Made by a program: the position numbers and the translations under genes
The notes under the pieces: generated by a model
The model's input: only the letters and a program-made list of their open reading frames with translations
Told to the model about the DNA's origin: nothing
The model's database searches: none
Shown here: positions 1 through 9,680 of the stretch, piece by piece
Layout of the letters: every line of letters begins with the position of its first letter
How positions within the stretch are numbered: the first letter of the stretch is position 1
IMG/VR virus record: IMGVR_UViG_3300043772_000861
Location: 1-23,302 of that record
Reading direction: 5' to 3' (one strand)
Length of the DNA: 23,302 bases
Origin: a virus

Positions 1-285
1 GCGGCGACGCTCGACACCTACGAATACAGGGGGTTTGCCCGCAAACGCTACGTGTGGGCGACGGCTGACAGCACGGTTGTTTCACCAGATTGCTACCCGG
101 CGCTGGAAATGGGCGTGCGCGCCTACAACGCCGAGGATGAGCAGGCCGACAACGCGGATGCGCTATGGGCAAAGGCGTTTCAGGCGTTGAATGATAGCAT
201 GGGGCAGTTTAATGAGGGAAATGAATACGGCGTTCTCCAAACCGATCCTGCCATCAGCATGGGGCAGGTCGCGAACCTGATCTAA
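1..285 (+). CDS. C-terminal fragment of an unrecognised, probably structural phage protein
   Basis: The reading frame is open from the first base of the window and stops at TAA 283-285, so only the last 94 residues are visible. A GTG at 52 could be misread as a start, but the frame is open upstream of it and the residues before it (a Tyr/Arg-rich stretch with YEYRGFARKRY) look like ordinary protein. The visible part is mainly acidic and probably helical (AYNAEDEQADNADALW), and ends in a short LQTDPAISMGQVANLI tail. I do not recognise the family. It lies upstream of virion-associated genes and has the feel of a connector or adaptor C-terminus, but that is inference from position. The next gene starts three bases after the stop, so the two are probably co-transcribed. 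Confidence 0.7.
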   Translation, partial: AATLDTYEYRGFARKRYVWATADSTVVSPDCYPALEMGVRAYNAEDEQADNADALWAKAFQALNDSMGQFNEGNEYGVLQTDPAISMGQVANLI

Positions 286-288
286 ACT

Positions 289-891
289 ATGGCACGCTGG
301 CAACCATCCTACTTCCAAACCCCGGACGAAAAACGAATGGCGGCAATTCGCGCCAATCCCACAAACCTGCCGACTCGACAGGTCCGCCCGATGCTGCCGA
401 ATAATTACGACGCCACGGGCGGGACAAACAAGTGGGGCGCTCCCAACGCTAGCATCCCGCAGTATTTGGAGAACAACCGGAAGATGTACACGATGGAGGA
501 TGCGCCGGCACGGACTCCCGCACCGACTTCGCGCTGGGAAGCGCCAGGGGTCGGCGGGGCACTGGCAATCAATGCAAAATACGGCACTCCGGGGGGCGTG
601 AACAATCTCGGCTCGTTTCCGATGCCGTCCACGCAAGCGCCGCAAATTCCGCAATCGCAACCTGCACCAACGCCTGATGCGTGGGACAGGGGCGAGCTTG
701 GACCCGCAATGAGAGGCGACCAATTTTCGGCGCTGACAAATCGCCCAACTGCCGGGCAACGCTGGGGGACCGCACTGGATAAAGCTCCGATGTCAGTCAG
801 CGCCAGAGGACCGGTTTCACGCGCTCGGCAGGAGCAGCGTTTGGCCGGTGGACAAACGCGTGGAAGAGCTACTTTTGGAGGATACCAGTAA
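289..891 (+). CDS. Hypothetical 200-residue Pro/Gly/Gln-rich, probably disordered protein
   Basis: This is a 200-residue protein starting at ATG 289, three bases after the upstream stop, with no clear Shine-Dalgarno site. The composition is low in complexity: many Pro, Gly, Ala, Asn and Gln, few long hydrophobic runs, and a basic C-terminus rich in Arg and Gly (RGPVSRARQEQRLAGGQ). No signal peptide, membrane helix or catalytic motif is seen. Such proteins are often small virion-associated or assembly factors, but no family is recognised. The gene fits tightly between its neighbours: its TAA overlaps the next ATG by one base (TAATG at 889-893). The antisense open frames over this stretch (405-1199 and 163-759) are GC-driven shadows. 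The coding call rests on packing and frame continuity rather than on similarity. Confidence 0.65.
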   Translation: MARWQPSYFQTPDEKRMAAIRANPTNLPTRQVRPMLPNNYDATGGTNKWGAPNASIPQYLENNRKMYTMEDAPARTPAPTSRWEAPGVGGALAINAKYGTPGGVNNLGSFPMPSTQAPQIPQSQPAPTPDAWDRGELGPAMRGDQFSALTNRPTAGQRWGTALDKAPMSVSARGPVSRARQEQRLAGGQTRGRATFGGYQ

Positions 892-1826
892 TGGCTGCAC
901 TTGACCAAGAAGACCCTCGCAACGTCGCTATCCGCCAGAACGAGGCGGATGCGCGCTACATGCGGCAGACGACGCCGGGAGAAAGGGCGATGGACCAGCG
1001 TGCCGCGTTTAACGAAGCCTCTCTGCGCCAACGGTCGGAGGCCGCTGCGGCACGGCTCGGCATGGAGCAACAGCGCGTGAACATTGCGGAAGGGCGCGCC
1101 GGTCTGTCTGAGTTGCGGATGAAGATTGCCGAGGAAAAGGCCAGATTGGCGGAGGCGGATGCGCTTTCCAAGGCGCAACGCGAGCTGACCGTTATGCAAG
1201 AAGCGAGCGGATTCTTGCGGGACGCCGTGGGAATGGACCCAACGAAACCTTCATTTGATGAGCAGTTTCAAAGGATGCTGGCCGGCTATCCGAACGCCAG
1301 TGAGAGCAAAAGCGTGAAGGAGTGGATTGACTACCATCGTCCGATTGCGGAGTCGCGGCGCGCGGAACAGGCAAAAATCGCCACGGAAAAGCGCGCGGCG
1401 GACGCGGCGGCTGCGGAACTCGCCCGATTGGCTGGAATCGCGCCGGACATGCCGGTGACACAGGTGGTATCGGATGGGGTCACTCGCAAAATGCCGGATG
1501 CCGCAAAGCCGAAAGAAGAAAAGCCCGACACATGGGACGCTTACGAAAAGGCGCTCGCCGCTGCGCGTAAATCACTCAGCATTCCGGTCGCCAAGAACGC
1601 CAAGGATCAAATTCCGCTTCCTCCAGAGATTCAGGCGCAATTTGAAGCGCGCGGAGCGGCGCTGACCAGAGGCGGGGCGATGCCAGTGCAGACGACTCAG
1701 CCGCAATTCACCGTTGGAAATCCAAACGGAACGCCTCCGGCAATCGCGCCTGTCGCGCCTGCTGCGGCAAGCCCAAGCGCAATCAGGATGAAATACGTTG
1801 ACGGAAAACTCGTTCCCGCATCGTGA
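891..1826 (+). CDS. Hypothetical 311-residue Ala/Glu-rich coiled-coil protein
   Basis: The start at ATG 891 is well supported: GGAGG at 877-881 sits nine bases upstream and the codon overlaps the previous stop (TAATG). Residues from about 20 to 120 are rich in Ala, Glu, Arg and Gln, with heptad-like spacing typical of a long helix or coiled coil. A short globular-looking part follows (MDPTKPSFDEQFQRMLAGYP). A second Ala/Arg/Glu helix lies around residues 145-185, and the C-terminus is Pro/Ala-rich. There is no signal peptide or membrane helix. The gene lies directly before the giant 2009-residue protein, so a structural or internal-virion role, or a chaperone role for its neighbour, is possible. 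No family is recognised. The gene ends at TGA 1824-1826, one base before the next ATG. Confidence 0.75.
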   Translation: MAALDQEDPRNVAIRQNEADARYMRQTTPGERAMDQRAAFNEASLRQRSEAAAARLGMEQQRVNIAEGRAGLSELRMKIAEEKARLAEADALSKAQRELTVMQEASGFLRDAVGMDPTKPSFDEQFQRMLAGYPNASESKSVKEWIDYHRPIAESRRAEQAKIATEKRAADAAAAELARLAGIAPDMPVTQVVSDGVTRKMPDAAKPKEEKPDTWDAYEKALAAARKSLSIPVAKNAKDQIPLPPEIQAQFEARGAALTRGGAMPVQTTQPQFTVGNPNGTPPAIAPVAPAAASPSAIRMKYVDGKLVPAS

Positions 1827-1827
1827 A

Positions 1828-4800
1828 ATGGCTACGTTCCAAATTGAAACGCCGCATGGAACGCTTGAAATAGAGCACGACGGGGACGCATCATCGCTGA
1901 CTCCAGCGGTGCATGATTGGGTTCAAGGTCAGTCAAATCTCAAAGCAGCGGACGAATATCTCGCGGCGTCATCAAACGTCACGCCGAAGACATCGTTGCC
2001 GGAACTCATCACGCCAGCGCAACCCGTCGCCGGGCCGAACATCGAAGGCGCTGGTTACGTGGAAAAGCCACTGCAATTCACAGCGCCGGAAACGGCACTT
2101 GGACAACTTGCGAAAGGCAACATTCCGGGTGCGGTCGGAACTGCGGTCGGAACCGCTGCTGGCGCTGTTCGCGAATCACTGACGCCTATTCTTGGGCCGA
2201 CCGAGGAACGGATTGCCGCTGAGTCCGTGCCGTGGGGAACCAATCCTGACGGCAGCGTGAAATACGAATACAAGCCGATGGCGGACTTGATGACGCGCAA
2301 GGGCATCTTCGCCACGCCGGAAATGTTCGATCTTGCGCCGATTCCACCTGACCCGAATGACCCTGCGTGGGAGGCCGCACTCAAGGCCGGAACCAATCAG
2401 GCGGCGGCGTTTGCAAAGTTTGGCATGAGTCCAGGCGGGGTTTTGATGACGGCTATGGGCGGTGCCGGTGCTCTTGCAAATGCGGCAAAAGGACTGGCCC
2501 CGGCTGGGCTTGGCGCGGAGAGCGCGGGCGCAGCGCAGATTGCTTCGACGCTCGCCAAGACAGGAAAAGGTGCCGCTGGATTCTTCGCCGTGGACATGGC
2601 GGCGGCAGCGCCGGAACAATTCGCGCAGGCGTTTAACGCACCGACATTGCAGGGCAAGATTGAGGGATGGATTGGGGCGGTGTCGTCACTTGGCTTTTCG
2701 GCGCTGGCAACAAAACACGCCCTAGGGAAACCCCTTACTCCCGCTGAAAGCGGAAAGGTGGAAAGCGTAGCCGAGATGGCAAAGAGAGCGCCGGATGCTG
2801 TCTTGGAAACGGTGGCGCAACCAAGAAACAACTTCGATGTTTATTCGCAAGCCATCGCTCAAAATGAGCTGATTCGCCGGTTCAAGGAGCAGCAAGCCGC
2901 ACTCGCGCCGGAAGCCACTGCCGCAGCGGAGGTCGCGGCTACGACGCTTCCAAGCGGCAAGGCTGGACCGCCTGACCCGGTGGCGACTGCTGCCGGTGCT
3001 GTCAAGACAACGGAGGATGCTGCGGCTGCGGGAAAGCCGTTCGCGCCAAACATTGAAGGTCCGATCACTGAGGCGCAATACGGTCGCACGTTGGATGCGT
3101 TCGACGTGACCGCCGGAATGGAGCGCAAACCCCTTTCGCCAGCCCCGTCGGGCACACCCACACCGGAACAACCGCCTTCGGTGGCTGGCGCACTTTCACC
3201 CGAGCCGACACGCACGGAGCCGTCGCCGGTCGCTACCCCGGCGGCGGCTGTGCCGGAAATAGGCGACAGGATTACCGTATCCCTTGGTGGTCGAGGCGTG
3301 ACGGAGACGATACAAAAGATTGTCAATACGCCGATTGGTATCCGTTATCAGATAGACCATTTCGGCAAAAAGCTGGTATCTGCGGAAGACATCACGGCAC
3401 ATGAACCTAAGACGAAAAAGGCCGCGAAACCGATGGACGAACAGCAGGCGCAACGGCTTAAACGAGACTTGGAAGACATAGCTTCAAGAGCCCCAGCCCC
3501 CGCGCCATCGCCCGCGCCCGCTGCGCCGGTTGTTTCCAAAATCCAATCCGGCCAAAAGCAGGGTGATTTGCAGCTTGGCGCTGAACCGCTCAAGCTCGAA
3601 ACGGAAACTGTCAGAGCCGAAGCGCCCAAACCGAAGGGACCGGAACCGACCGTTCAGCAGACTATCAACGACGCCTTAGACGCATACGGCGATTTGCCGA
3701 GCGCATGGGAGCATCTGGACAATCAGGTGAAGTCGCTGGAAAACAACAAGGCGAACAAGGCTGCTATCACCCGACTCAACGCCGCCAAGCGCAAGATTGA
3801 GAACACTCTGGAAGAAGAGGCGCGGCGCGCGGAGGTGGAGCAAGTGGATGCGTTCAACACCGGCCTTTACGAACTGGAAAGCAGCATCAAGGAGCTTGGC
3901 GGCATCGCCACTACGACCGGCAAAGGCGAAGGGTCCGGCGGAGAATTGAGCCGCATCGCAGAGGCGCGGAAAGGCGCGTTCTTGAAGCTGTTTCGCAAGA
4001 ACGCACCGTCGCATGACACGTTGCGCGAGGGATTGGAGGAGCGTGGATTCCAGTTTGCCACACCGGACGAAATGTTCATGGCGCTGGAAGATTCCATGCG
4101 GTCAGGAAAGAAACTTTACGGCAGTCAGTTTCCCGAGGGATACACTGGCGGTCCCGGCGCGATGGGGCCAGTGGAAGCGGCGTATCAGGCTGCGTCACGA
4201 AGGATTCTTGGCGGATATAACGCTGAGGTGGAAGCGGCGCAAATCCGGCGCGGACAGGTGCCGACGGTCAGCGAAGCGCGCAAGGAAGACCCGGTGACAT
4301 TCGAGAACGCGATGGACGCGATTGAAAAGAATCCGGCACTGCCGGAAAAGCTGGTCGATGACATTCTCAAAAAGGAAAAGAAGTCCATCACCGATGAGGA
4401 GCAACAGATGCTTACCTATCGCCGTGCCGAGCTTGAAAACAAGATGGCGGCGGAAAGCGAGCGCGCCATTGATCCGTCTTTGACACCAGAGCAACAGGCG
4501 GTTCACCAGACCAATGCGGAAGTTTTCGAGGCGCAACTACTGCGAGCAGAAGAAGCGAATCGGATGGCCGGAACGGCGAGTGGTCGCGCATTGCGGTCGC
4601 GGCAGATGGAGATGAATGACGACTACACCTACGCCGGGCTAATGATGCGCGAGCGTCGGGCGACAGGCGAGGTTGTTCCGAAGGAACGCGCTGCGGAGCT
4701 TCGCAAAACTGCCGAGGAGATTAAGAAAGCGCAGGCAGAGGTAGATCGGCTGGTGGAAGAGTATCAAAAAAAGGAGGAAGAAGCCGCCGTGGATTCGGTG

Positions 4801-7800
4801 CTGGCCGCTGCCATCGCTGACAGGGAAGCGCAGAAGGCCGCCGCGCAGAAGTCCGGCGATCTGCCGTATCATCCGTCCATCCTCGCCCGCGCCGAGGAAA
4901 TTGTGAAGGGCATTGAGGCCAAGCGCGATGAGCTGCGCGCCAAGGTGGATTGGCGAAAACTGTTTGGAAGTCAATCCGGCGCGGTTGGTGGCGTCGGTGG
5001 CGGCAAGGGTGAAGGAAAGCCGATGGGTGGAAAGTCTAGGGCACAGGAAGCGCGCGAGGCACGCGCTGCCGCCGTGGAATATCTAGCCTACGAAATAGCC
5101 GCGCATATCAGCAGGTTTGGTGTGAATCGAGCGAAGACGTTGGAAGTGATGCTTGGTCGCTTCGACGACAGTATCAAACCGTTTTACGGAAAAGCGTGGG
5201 ACGCAGCGCAAAAGATCGTAGGCGGGAAAACCAGGTCCGAAAAACCAAAGGTTGCGGAAGCCGTCAAAACCGGGGCGACCGCACCGGAGAAGCAACCAAA
5301 ACCGCCCAAGTCCAAGGATACGCTGGTTGGCGAGGGGCGCGCGGCAGTCGAGAAAGGCGAAGGACTGCACAACGTGGTGGCGCAAATCGTGGACGGCATG
5401 ATTGACGCCGGGAATCGTGACCGTGCCGACATCTTCAAGCGCACGACCAAGATTGTGCAGGAGTTCATGCCGGAAGCCACAGAGCGCGACGTGAATCGCG
5501 CGTATGTGGATTACGGAAAGAAGACATACCCGAATCCTGACGAAGCGGCGGCTTTCAAGCGCAAGACGCGGCAGGTGAAGAAAATCGGTGAGGACATAGA
5601 CCGCCTGAAAGAGAAACTTCGCCCGGAACTGCAAGGGTATCAGCGCGAGAAGCTGGACCTCGAATTGCGCGATCTGGTGAAGCAGCGGAGCGAATTGCTG
5701 AAAGACCCGTCCTTGCCACAGGAACCGGGTGCGTTCGCATCGAAGGATGAGGCCAAGCAGACCCGCATCAAGAACCGCATCGAGGAGTTGGACCGCTACT
5801 TGAAAACCGGCGAGAAGCCCGTTGAGAGCAAGCCGACGCAGCCCGACAGCGCGAAAACCGAGCAGATGCGCGCCGAGAAAGAGGCGCTGGAAGCCTACGT
5901 TCGCGAAGTGGACGCCGCCAAGAATCCGCCGTTGTCCGATGCTCAAAAGGCACTGGATTCTGCCATGATAGCACGCGAACGCGCCGGGCAGACCTTGGAC
6001 GACATTTCCACCGGCAAGGTGAAAGACCCGGCGAAGATCAAGGAGGCGCTGACGCAACTGGAAGAGGATGTTCGCCTCGAAACCGATGCGCTCAAGGCGC
6101 TCGCCGCCGAGATGCGCCGGGACGCCAAGAAGCCGGGCGATCCTGGCTATCTGAAAGAGCAGGCGCAAATCAAGGCGCTCGAACGCGCCATATTCAGCTA
6201 TGCCGAGAAAGTGGCGAAGGGTGACTTGGCCGGCAAAGGAAAGGTGCAGGGGCCGGACTCTCAGCGCGTGACGCAACTGAAAGCCATCCGCGATTCGCGC
6301 CGTGCCGCGTATCAGGCGGCTAGGAACGCCGGAAAGCCGGTGCTATCACCGGAACAGCGTTGGAACGCCACGCGACTAAAGGCTCTGACCAAGCGCGAGG
6401 CCGACTTTAAGGAGAAAATTCGCACCGGACAGTATGCGCGTCCTCCCAAAAGAGTTCCGCCGAAGATGGATCAAGCCACGCAGGATGCACAAATCCGCAT
6501 GGATGCGATAAAGCAAAAGTTTCTAAAGGAGCAGTTCGATTACTACCAGAAACAGCGCGCCCTTGGCAAAAAAATCACTGACGGAATCGGGCAGACGCTA
6601 CGTGCTGGCATCAATATCGTGTCATCCACCGATTTGAGCGGATTCCGTCAAGGCATGGGCGCAACCATGATTGCTGTCGGAAAAACCGTGTTTCCGGTGG
6701 ATATTCGTCGCGGTGTTTCTGGAAAAACGGAAGTTGTTCTGACCAACCCGCTTAAATCGGCCATGATGATTCTCAGGCCCGCTGCGAAGATGATCGTGGC
6801 GGGTATTTCTGAGCAAAAGGCGAGGCGCATGGAAAAGGCGCGAGAGAACCGGCCAAACGCCAAAAGCGGGGCGTATGATGAGATGGCCATTGACCAGACA
6901 ACGCTGGATACAAAGGTTCACTCGAAGCATGAGGAGATGATGTATTCCGTGCTGGACGAATGGGCGCAGCTTCCAATGCGAACCGGCTCCACCGGAAAAA
7001 CCATCATCACGGCACCTGGAAAAGTTGCCGCCAAGGTTGTTCACGCCTCAAACCGCGCCTTCAATACGCTGCTTAACGAGATGCGTCTTGACCTTGCCGA
7101 TGCGCTCCTTGCGGAAAACTTCAAGGACCGTTCGCCAACTTCGGCAGAATTGAAGGTGCTTGGAAACTTGGTGAACATAGCAACCGGGCGCGGCAATATC
7201 AATCCGAAGATTGCCAGAGGCGCAGGAATGGTGTTTTGGGCACCGTCGCTTTTTGCCAGTCGCCTAAAGGGACTTGCTCTTGAACCCGTATGGGGAGCAA
7301 AACAGCAGTGGAAAGGAACAGGCCGCGCCCGTGCGGCTGTTGCCAAGGATTACGCCCGAGTGATTATCAGCGGATACTTGCTCTGGAAAGTTGGACAGAT
7401 GTTCAGTGATGACGACGTTGACACAACTAACCCTACATCCAGCGACTTCGGCAAGATCGTTCGCGGCAACACGCGCATTGATCCGTGGGGAGGGCATCAA
7501 CAGGTTGCAGTTTTTGCTGCCAGAGCAATTACAGGAAAAACCACTTCCATAACCGGCAATGAGAGGGAAAACAACCTTGGCGATGTGATTGCGAATTTCG
7601 GCAGAAACAAACTGCGACCGGACTGGGGAGCACTTTGGAACGCTTACGAAATTTACCACGACAAGCAAAGACCAGGAAGGCCGCAAACCTACTCAGAGGT
7701 TGTTGCGTCCATGTACACGCCAATGTCACTGCGCGATATTGCCGAGGTAATGCGCGACCGTGGAATGAGCGAAGGAGCGATTATCGAGGCTCTGGCCATG

Positions 7801-7857
7801 TTTGGCGCTGGCGTTGCTGTGTATGGCGACGAGGATGAGACAAAGGCACGCCGATGA
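1828..7857 (+). CDS. Giant 2009-residue multidomain phage protein (large polyvalent / internal virion type)
   Basis: I start this gene at ATG 1828, one base after the upstream stop, giving an N-terminus MATFQIETPHGTLEIEHDG. A TTG at 1798 would extend it into the upstream gene and is less likely. By eye the order is: a small N-terminal beta domain; Gly/Ala-rich, membrane-seeking segments around residues 90-110, 200-265 and 280-300; Pro/Ala linkers at about 430-480 and 555-610 around a small beta domain (RITVSLGGRGVTETI); long charged coiled coils; a Gly-rich hinge near 1050-1070; and more helical coils to about 1600. The last 300 residues hold ASNRAFNTLLNEMRLDL, a FWAPSLFASRL segment, a hydrophobic helix near 1840-1855 and SSDFGKIVRGNTRIDPWGG. 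That C-terminal pattern recurs, from memory, in very large phage virion or ejected proteins. No peptidase or lysozyme motif was found. Its TGA overlaps the terL start (ATGA), which ties it to the packaging operon. A role in the virion or in DNA delivery is inference. Confidence 0.85.
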   Translation: MATFQIETPHGTLEIEHDGDASSLTPAVHDWVQGQSNLKAADEYLAASSNVTPKTSLPELITPAQPVAGPNIEGAGYVEKPLQFTAPETALGQLAKGNIPGAVGTAVGTAAGAVRESLTPILGPTEERIAAESVPWGTNPDGSVKYEYKPMADLMTRKGIFATPEMFDLAPIPPDPNDPAWEAALKAGTNQAAAFAKFGMSPGGVLMTAMGGAGALANAAKGLAPAGLGAESAGAAQIASTLAKTGKGAAGFFAVDMAAAAPEQFAQAFNAPTLQGKIEGWIGAVSSLGFSALATKHALGKPLTPAESGKVESVAEMAKRAPDAVLETVAQPRNNFDVYSQAIAQNELIRRFKEQQAALAPEATAAAEVAATTLPSGKAGPPDPVATAAGAVKTTEDAAAAGKPFAPNIEGPITEAQYGRTLDAFDVTAGMERKPLSPAPSGTPTPEQPPSVAGALSPEPTRTEPSPVATPAAAVPEIGDRITVSLGGRGVTETIQKIVNTPIGIRYQIDHFGKKLVSAEDITAHEPKTKKAAKPMDEQQAQRLKRDLEDIASRAPAPAPSPAPAAPVVSKIQSGQKQGDLQLGAEPLKLETETVRAEAPKPKGPEPTVQQTINDALDAYGDLPSAWEHLDNQVKSLENNKANKAAITRLNAAKRKIENTLEEEARRAEVEQVDAFNTGLYELESSIKELGGIATTTGKGEGSGGELSRIAEARKGAFLKLFRKNAPSHDTLREGLEERGFQFATPDEMFMALEDSMRSGKKLYGSQFPEGYTGGPGAMGPVEAAYQAASRRILGGYNAEVEAAQIRRGQVPTVSEARKEDPVTFENAMDAIEKNPALPEKLVDDILKKEKKSITDEEQQMLTYRRAELENKMAAESERAIDPSLTPEQQAVHQTNAEVFEAQLLRAEEANRMAGTASGRALRSRQMEMNDDYTYAGLMMRERRATGEVVPKERAAELRKTAEEIKKAQAEVDRLVEEYQKKEEEAAVDSVLAAAIADREAQKAAAQKSGDLPYHPSILARAEEIVKGIEAKRDELRAKVDWRKLFGSQSGAVGGVGGGKGEGKPMGGKSRAQEAREARAAAVEYLAYEIAAHISRFGVNRAKTLEVMLGRFDDSIKPFYGKAWDAAQKIVGGKTRSEKPKVAEAVKTGATAPEKQPKPPKSKDTLVGEGRAAVEKGEGLHNVVAQIVDGMIDAGNRDRADIFKRTTKIVQEFMPEATERDVNRAYVDYGKKTYPNPDEAAAFKRKTRQVKKIGEDIDRLKEKLRPELQGYQREKLDLELRDLVKQRSELLKDPSLPQEPGAFASKDEAKQTRIKNRIEELDRYLKTGEKPVESKPTQPDSAKTEQMRAEKEALEAYVREVDAAKNPPLSDAQKALDSAMIARERAGQTLDDISTGKVKDPAKIKEALTQLEEDVRLETDALKALAAEMRRDAKKPGDPGYLKEQAQIKALERAIFSYAEKVAKGDLAGKGKVQGPDSQRVTQLKAIRDSRRAAYQAARNAGKPVLSPEQRWNATRLKALTKREADFKEKIRTGQYARPPKRVPPKMDQATQDAQIRMDAIKQKFLKEQFDYYQKQRALGKKITDGIGQTLRAGINIVSSTDLSGFRQGMGATMIAVGKTVFPVDIRRGVSGKTEVVLTNPLKSAMMILRPAAKMIVAGISEQKARRMEKARENRPNAKSGAYDEMAIDQTTLDTKVHSKHEEMMYSVLDEWAQLPMRTGSTGKTIITAPGKVAAKVVHASNRAFNTLLNEMRLDLADALLAENFKDRSPTSAELKVLGNLVNIATGRGNINPKIARGAGMVFWAPSLFASRLKGLALEPVWGAKQQWKGTGRARAAVAKDYARVIISGYLLWKVGQMFSDDDVDTTNPTSSDFGKIVRGNTRIDPWGGHQQVAVFAARAITGKTTSITGNERENNLGDVIANFGRNKLRPDWGALWNAYEIYHDKQRPGRPQTYSEVVASMYTPMSLRDIAEVMRDRGMSEGAIIEALAMFGAGVAVYGDEDETKARR

Positions 7858-9680
7858 CCGCCAAAGCCAAACCAGCGCAGCGCATCAGCTACGACAACTT
7901 TGCGCTGCCGCCCGGTTACGAGCCGTGGCACCTGTGCCTTACCAAGTTCGGACTCGGCAAAGGCGAGGAAAAGCTGAAATGGTTCAAACGCCTAGTCACT
8001 GAGCTGTGGCCGGAACCGCTTTTCATGTGGGACCGTTGGAGCGACCTGTTCTTTGGCGCGCTGTGCGGGGCGAAGGAAACCGTGGAACGCACCATCGGCA
8101 CGACGTTTGAAGCGGATTATGCGTGGTGGGAGCAACTGACAAGCACCGGGGCTGCGGGAACGGGCAAAAGCTCAAGGGCCGCGCTGTGGATTCTCTGCAA
8201 CTGGCTGTGCGCCCGCGAGCACACAACCTGCATGTTGACCTCAACCAGCGTCACCGCGCTCAAGCAGCGTATCTGGAGCGAACTGGTGGATTGGATACAG
8301 AAGTGCAAGCAGCCGTTGTCCGACCCGACGATTGGCTGGCTGCAAATCGTGCCGTCCGACACCATCATCCGGTGGAGCGGTGAGGACACGAAAAGCGCCA
8401 TCTTCGGGCGTGCCGTCGATCAGGGCGGTTCCGTGGATAACGCCGTGGGCCGCATCAAGGGTATTCACAACCGGCGCGTGTTTGTCGTCACGGATGAAAT
8501 GACGGCCATGCCCGAGGCGATTGCCAAGGCGTGCCGCAACCTGGACTCAGGCACGATGGAATTTCAGTTCATCGGGCTGGGGAACGCCACCGATTACTCG
8601 GACCAGCACGGCATCTACTGCGAGCCGGTGAACGGCTGGAATAGCGTCACGGTGAATGACGAGTTCTGGCTGACCAAACTCGGCGGCTGTTGCGTGCATC
8701 TGGACGGGCACAAGTCGCCGTCGCTGGATGATCCGGCCAAGTTCCATTTCTACATCGGGCGCAAGAAGCTGGAAAAGGATGCGCGATTCTTTGGCGGCGA
8801 GAACACGCCGGATTACTGGCGTGAGTGCCGTGGCTTTTGGGCACCGTCCGGCCTGTCCACAACGGTCATGGATGCGTTCCTGCTTTCGCAGTTCAACACC
8901 GCTGACAAAGCTGTGTGGAAAGCGCGATGGGAGATGGGCGCTGGCTTCGACGTGGCATTTGAAGGCGGGGACCGGCGCGTGCTCTACCCGTTCAAGTTTG
9001 GAGAGTTCGCCAGCGGCGTGACGGGCATCGAGTTTCAAGCGCCGGTCATCGTGAACATCGACATGACTCAGGACAAACGCTTCATCCACTACGGCATTGC
9101 CGCTGCCGTGGAGGAAACGTGCCGGAACTACAAGATCAACGGCCAGTCGCATCCCATCCCGCCGCGCAACCTGGCGTGCGACGTGACCGGCGAAGGCGCG
9201 GGACCGTTTGGCATCATGTCGGGAAGCTGGTCGCGCGACATCATCCCTGTGGAGTTCGGTGGCGCGGCGGAAAAGACGGCAGTATCCACGGACAGGCCGA
9301 CGACTTGGCACGAGCTTTACGGGAACAAGGTGACGGAAATCTGGTATTCGATGCGCCGATTTATCGAGGGCGGACAGGTGCGCGGGCTTACCGACGCCGA
9401 CACAATCCGCGAGCTGACTTCCCGCGACTACATCCGCAAGGGCAACAAGACGCACGTGCTGCCAAAAAGCGAAATGAAGAAGCTCAAGGCGCGCAGTCCC
9501 GATTTGGCGGATGCGGCCTGCATCGCCGCCTTCGTGCTTCGCAAGAAAGGCATCATGCCGGCGGGCGTGGCGGACAATGTGGTGGTGGATGCGACCGCAT
9601 GGAACACGGCGGCGGAGAAGATGAATATGGAAGGGGATGAATCGGATTACGAAGATTCGACCGCAGCTTTTGCGATATGA
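7854..9680 (+). CDS. terL: Terminase large subunit (packaging ATPase and nuclease)
   Basis: This is the motor that cuts concatemeric phage DNA and pumps it into the prohead through the portal. Over 608 residues the two expected domains are visible. The ATPase domain has a Walker A-like TGAAGTGKS at residues 98-106, a Walker B strand ending in the acidic pair D214-E215 (VFVVTDE) and a coupling-motif-like GLGNATD at 241-247. The RNase H-like nuclease domain has acidic residues at D366 (GFDVAF), D443 (ACDVTGEG) and D550/D553 (RSPDLADA), the last being a classic terminase signature. Length is normal for the family. ATG 7854 overlaps the previous stop (ATGA), and the gene's own TGA overlaps the next ATG the same way. 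No small terminase subunit is recognised next to it. The portal candidate lies two genes downstream, as expected. Confidence 0.95.
   Translation: MTAKAKPAQRISYDNFALPPGYEPWHLCLTKFGLGKGEEKLKWFKRLVTELWPEPLFMWDRWSDLFFGALCGAKETVERTIGTTFEADYAWWEQLTSTGAAGTGKSSRAALWILCNWLCAREHTTCMLTSTSVTALKQRIWSELVDWIQKCKQPLSDPTIGWLQIVPSDTIIRWSGEDTKSAIFGRAVDQGGSVDNAVGRIKGIHNRRVFVVTDEMTAMPEAIAKACRNLDSGTMEFQFIGLGNATDYSDQHGIYCEPVNGWNSVTVNDEFWLTKLGGCCVHLDGHKSPSLDDPAKFHFYIGRKKLEKDARFFGGENTPDYWRECRGFWAPSGLSTTVMDAFLLSQFNTADKAVWKARWEMGAGFDVAFEGGDRRVLYPFKFGEFASGVTGIEFQAPVIVNIDMTQDKRFIHYGIAAAVEETCRNYKINGQSHPIPPRNLACDVTGEGAGPFGIMSGSWSRDIIPVEFGGAAEKTAVSTDRPTTWHELYGNKVTEIWYSMRRFIEGGQVRGLTDADTIRELTSRDYIRKGNKTHVLPKSEMKKLKARSPDLADAACIAAFVLRKKGIMPAGVADNVVVDATAWNTAAEKMNMEGDESDYEDSTAAFAI

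Noticed and set aside
405-1199. Minus-strand open frame (264 codons) near the left end
   Set aside because: It covers two tightly packed plus-strand genes joined by TAATG and a good Shine-Dalgarno site, and has no motif of its own.
5083-6276. Long minus-strand open frame (397 codons) opposite the giant gene
   Set aside because: It lies wholly antisense to a convincing gene. The product is rich in Arg, Leu and His without recognisable motifs, as expected from a GC-rich shadow frame.
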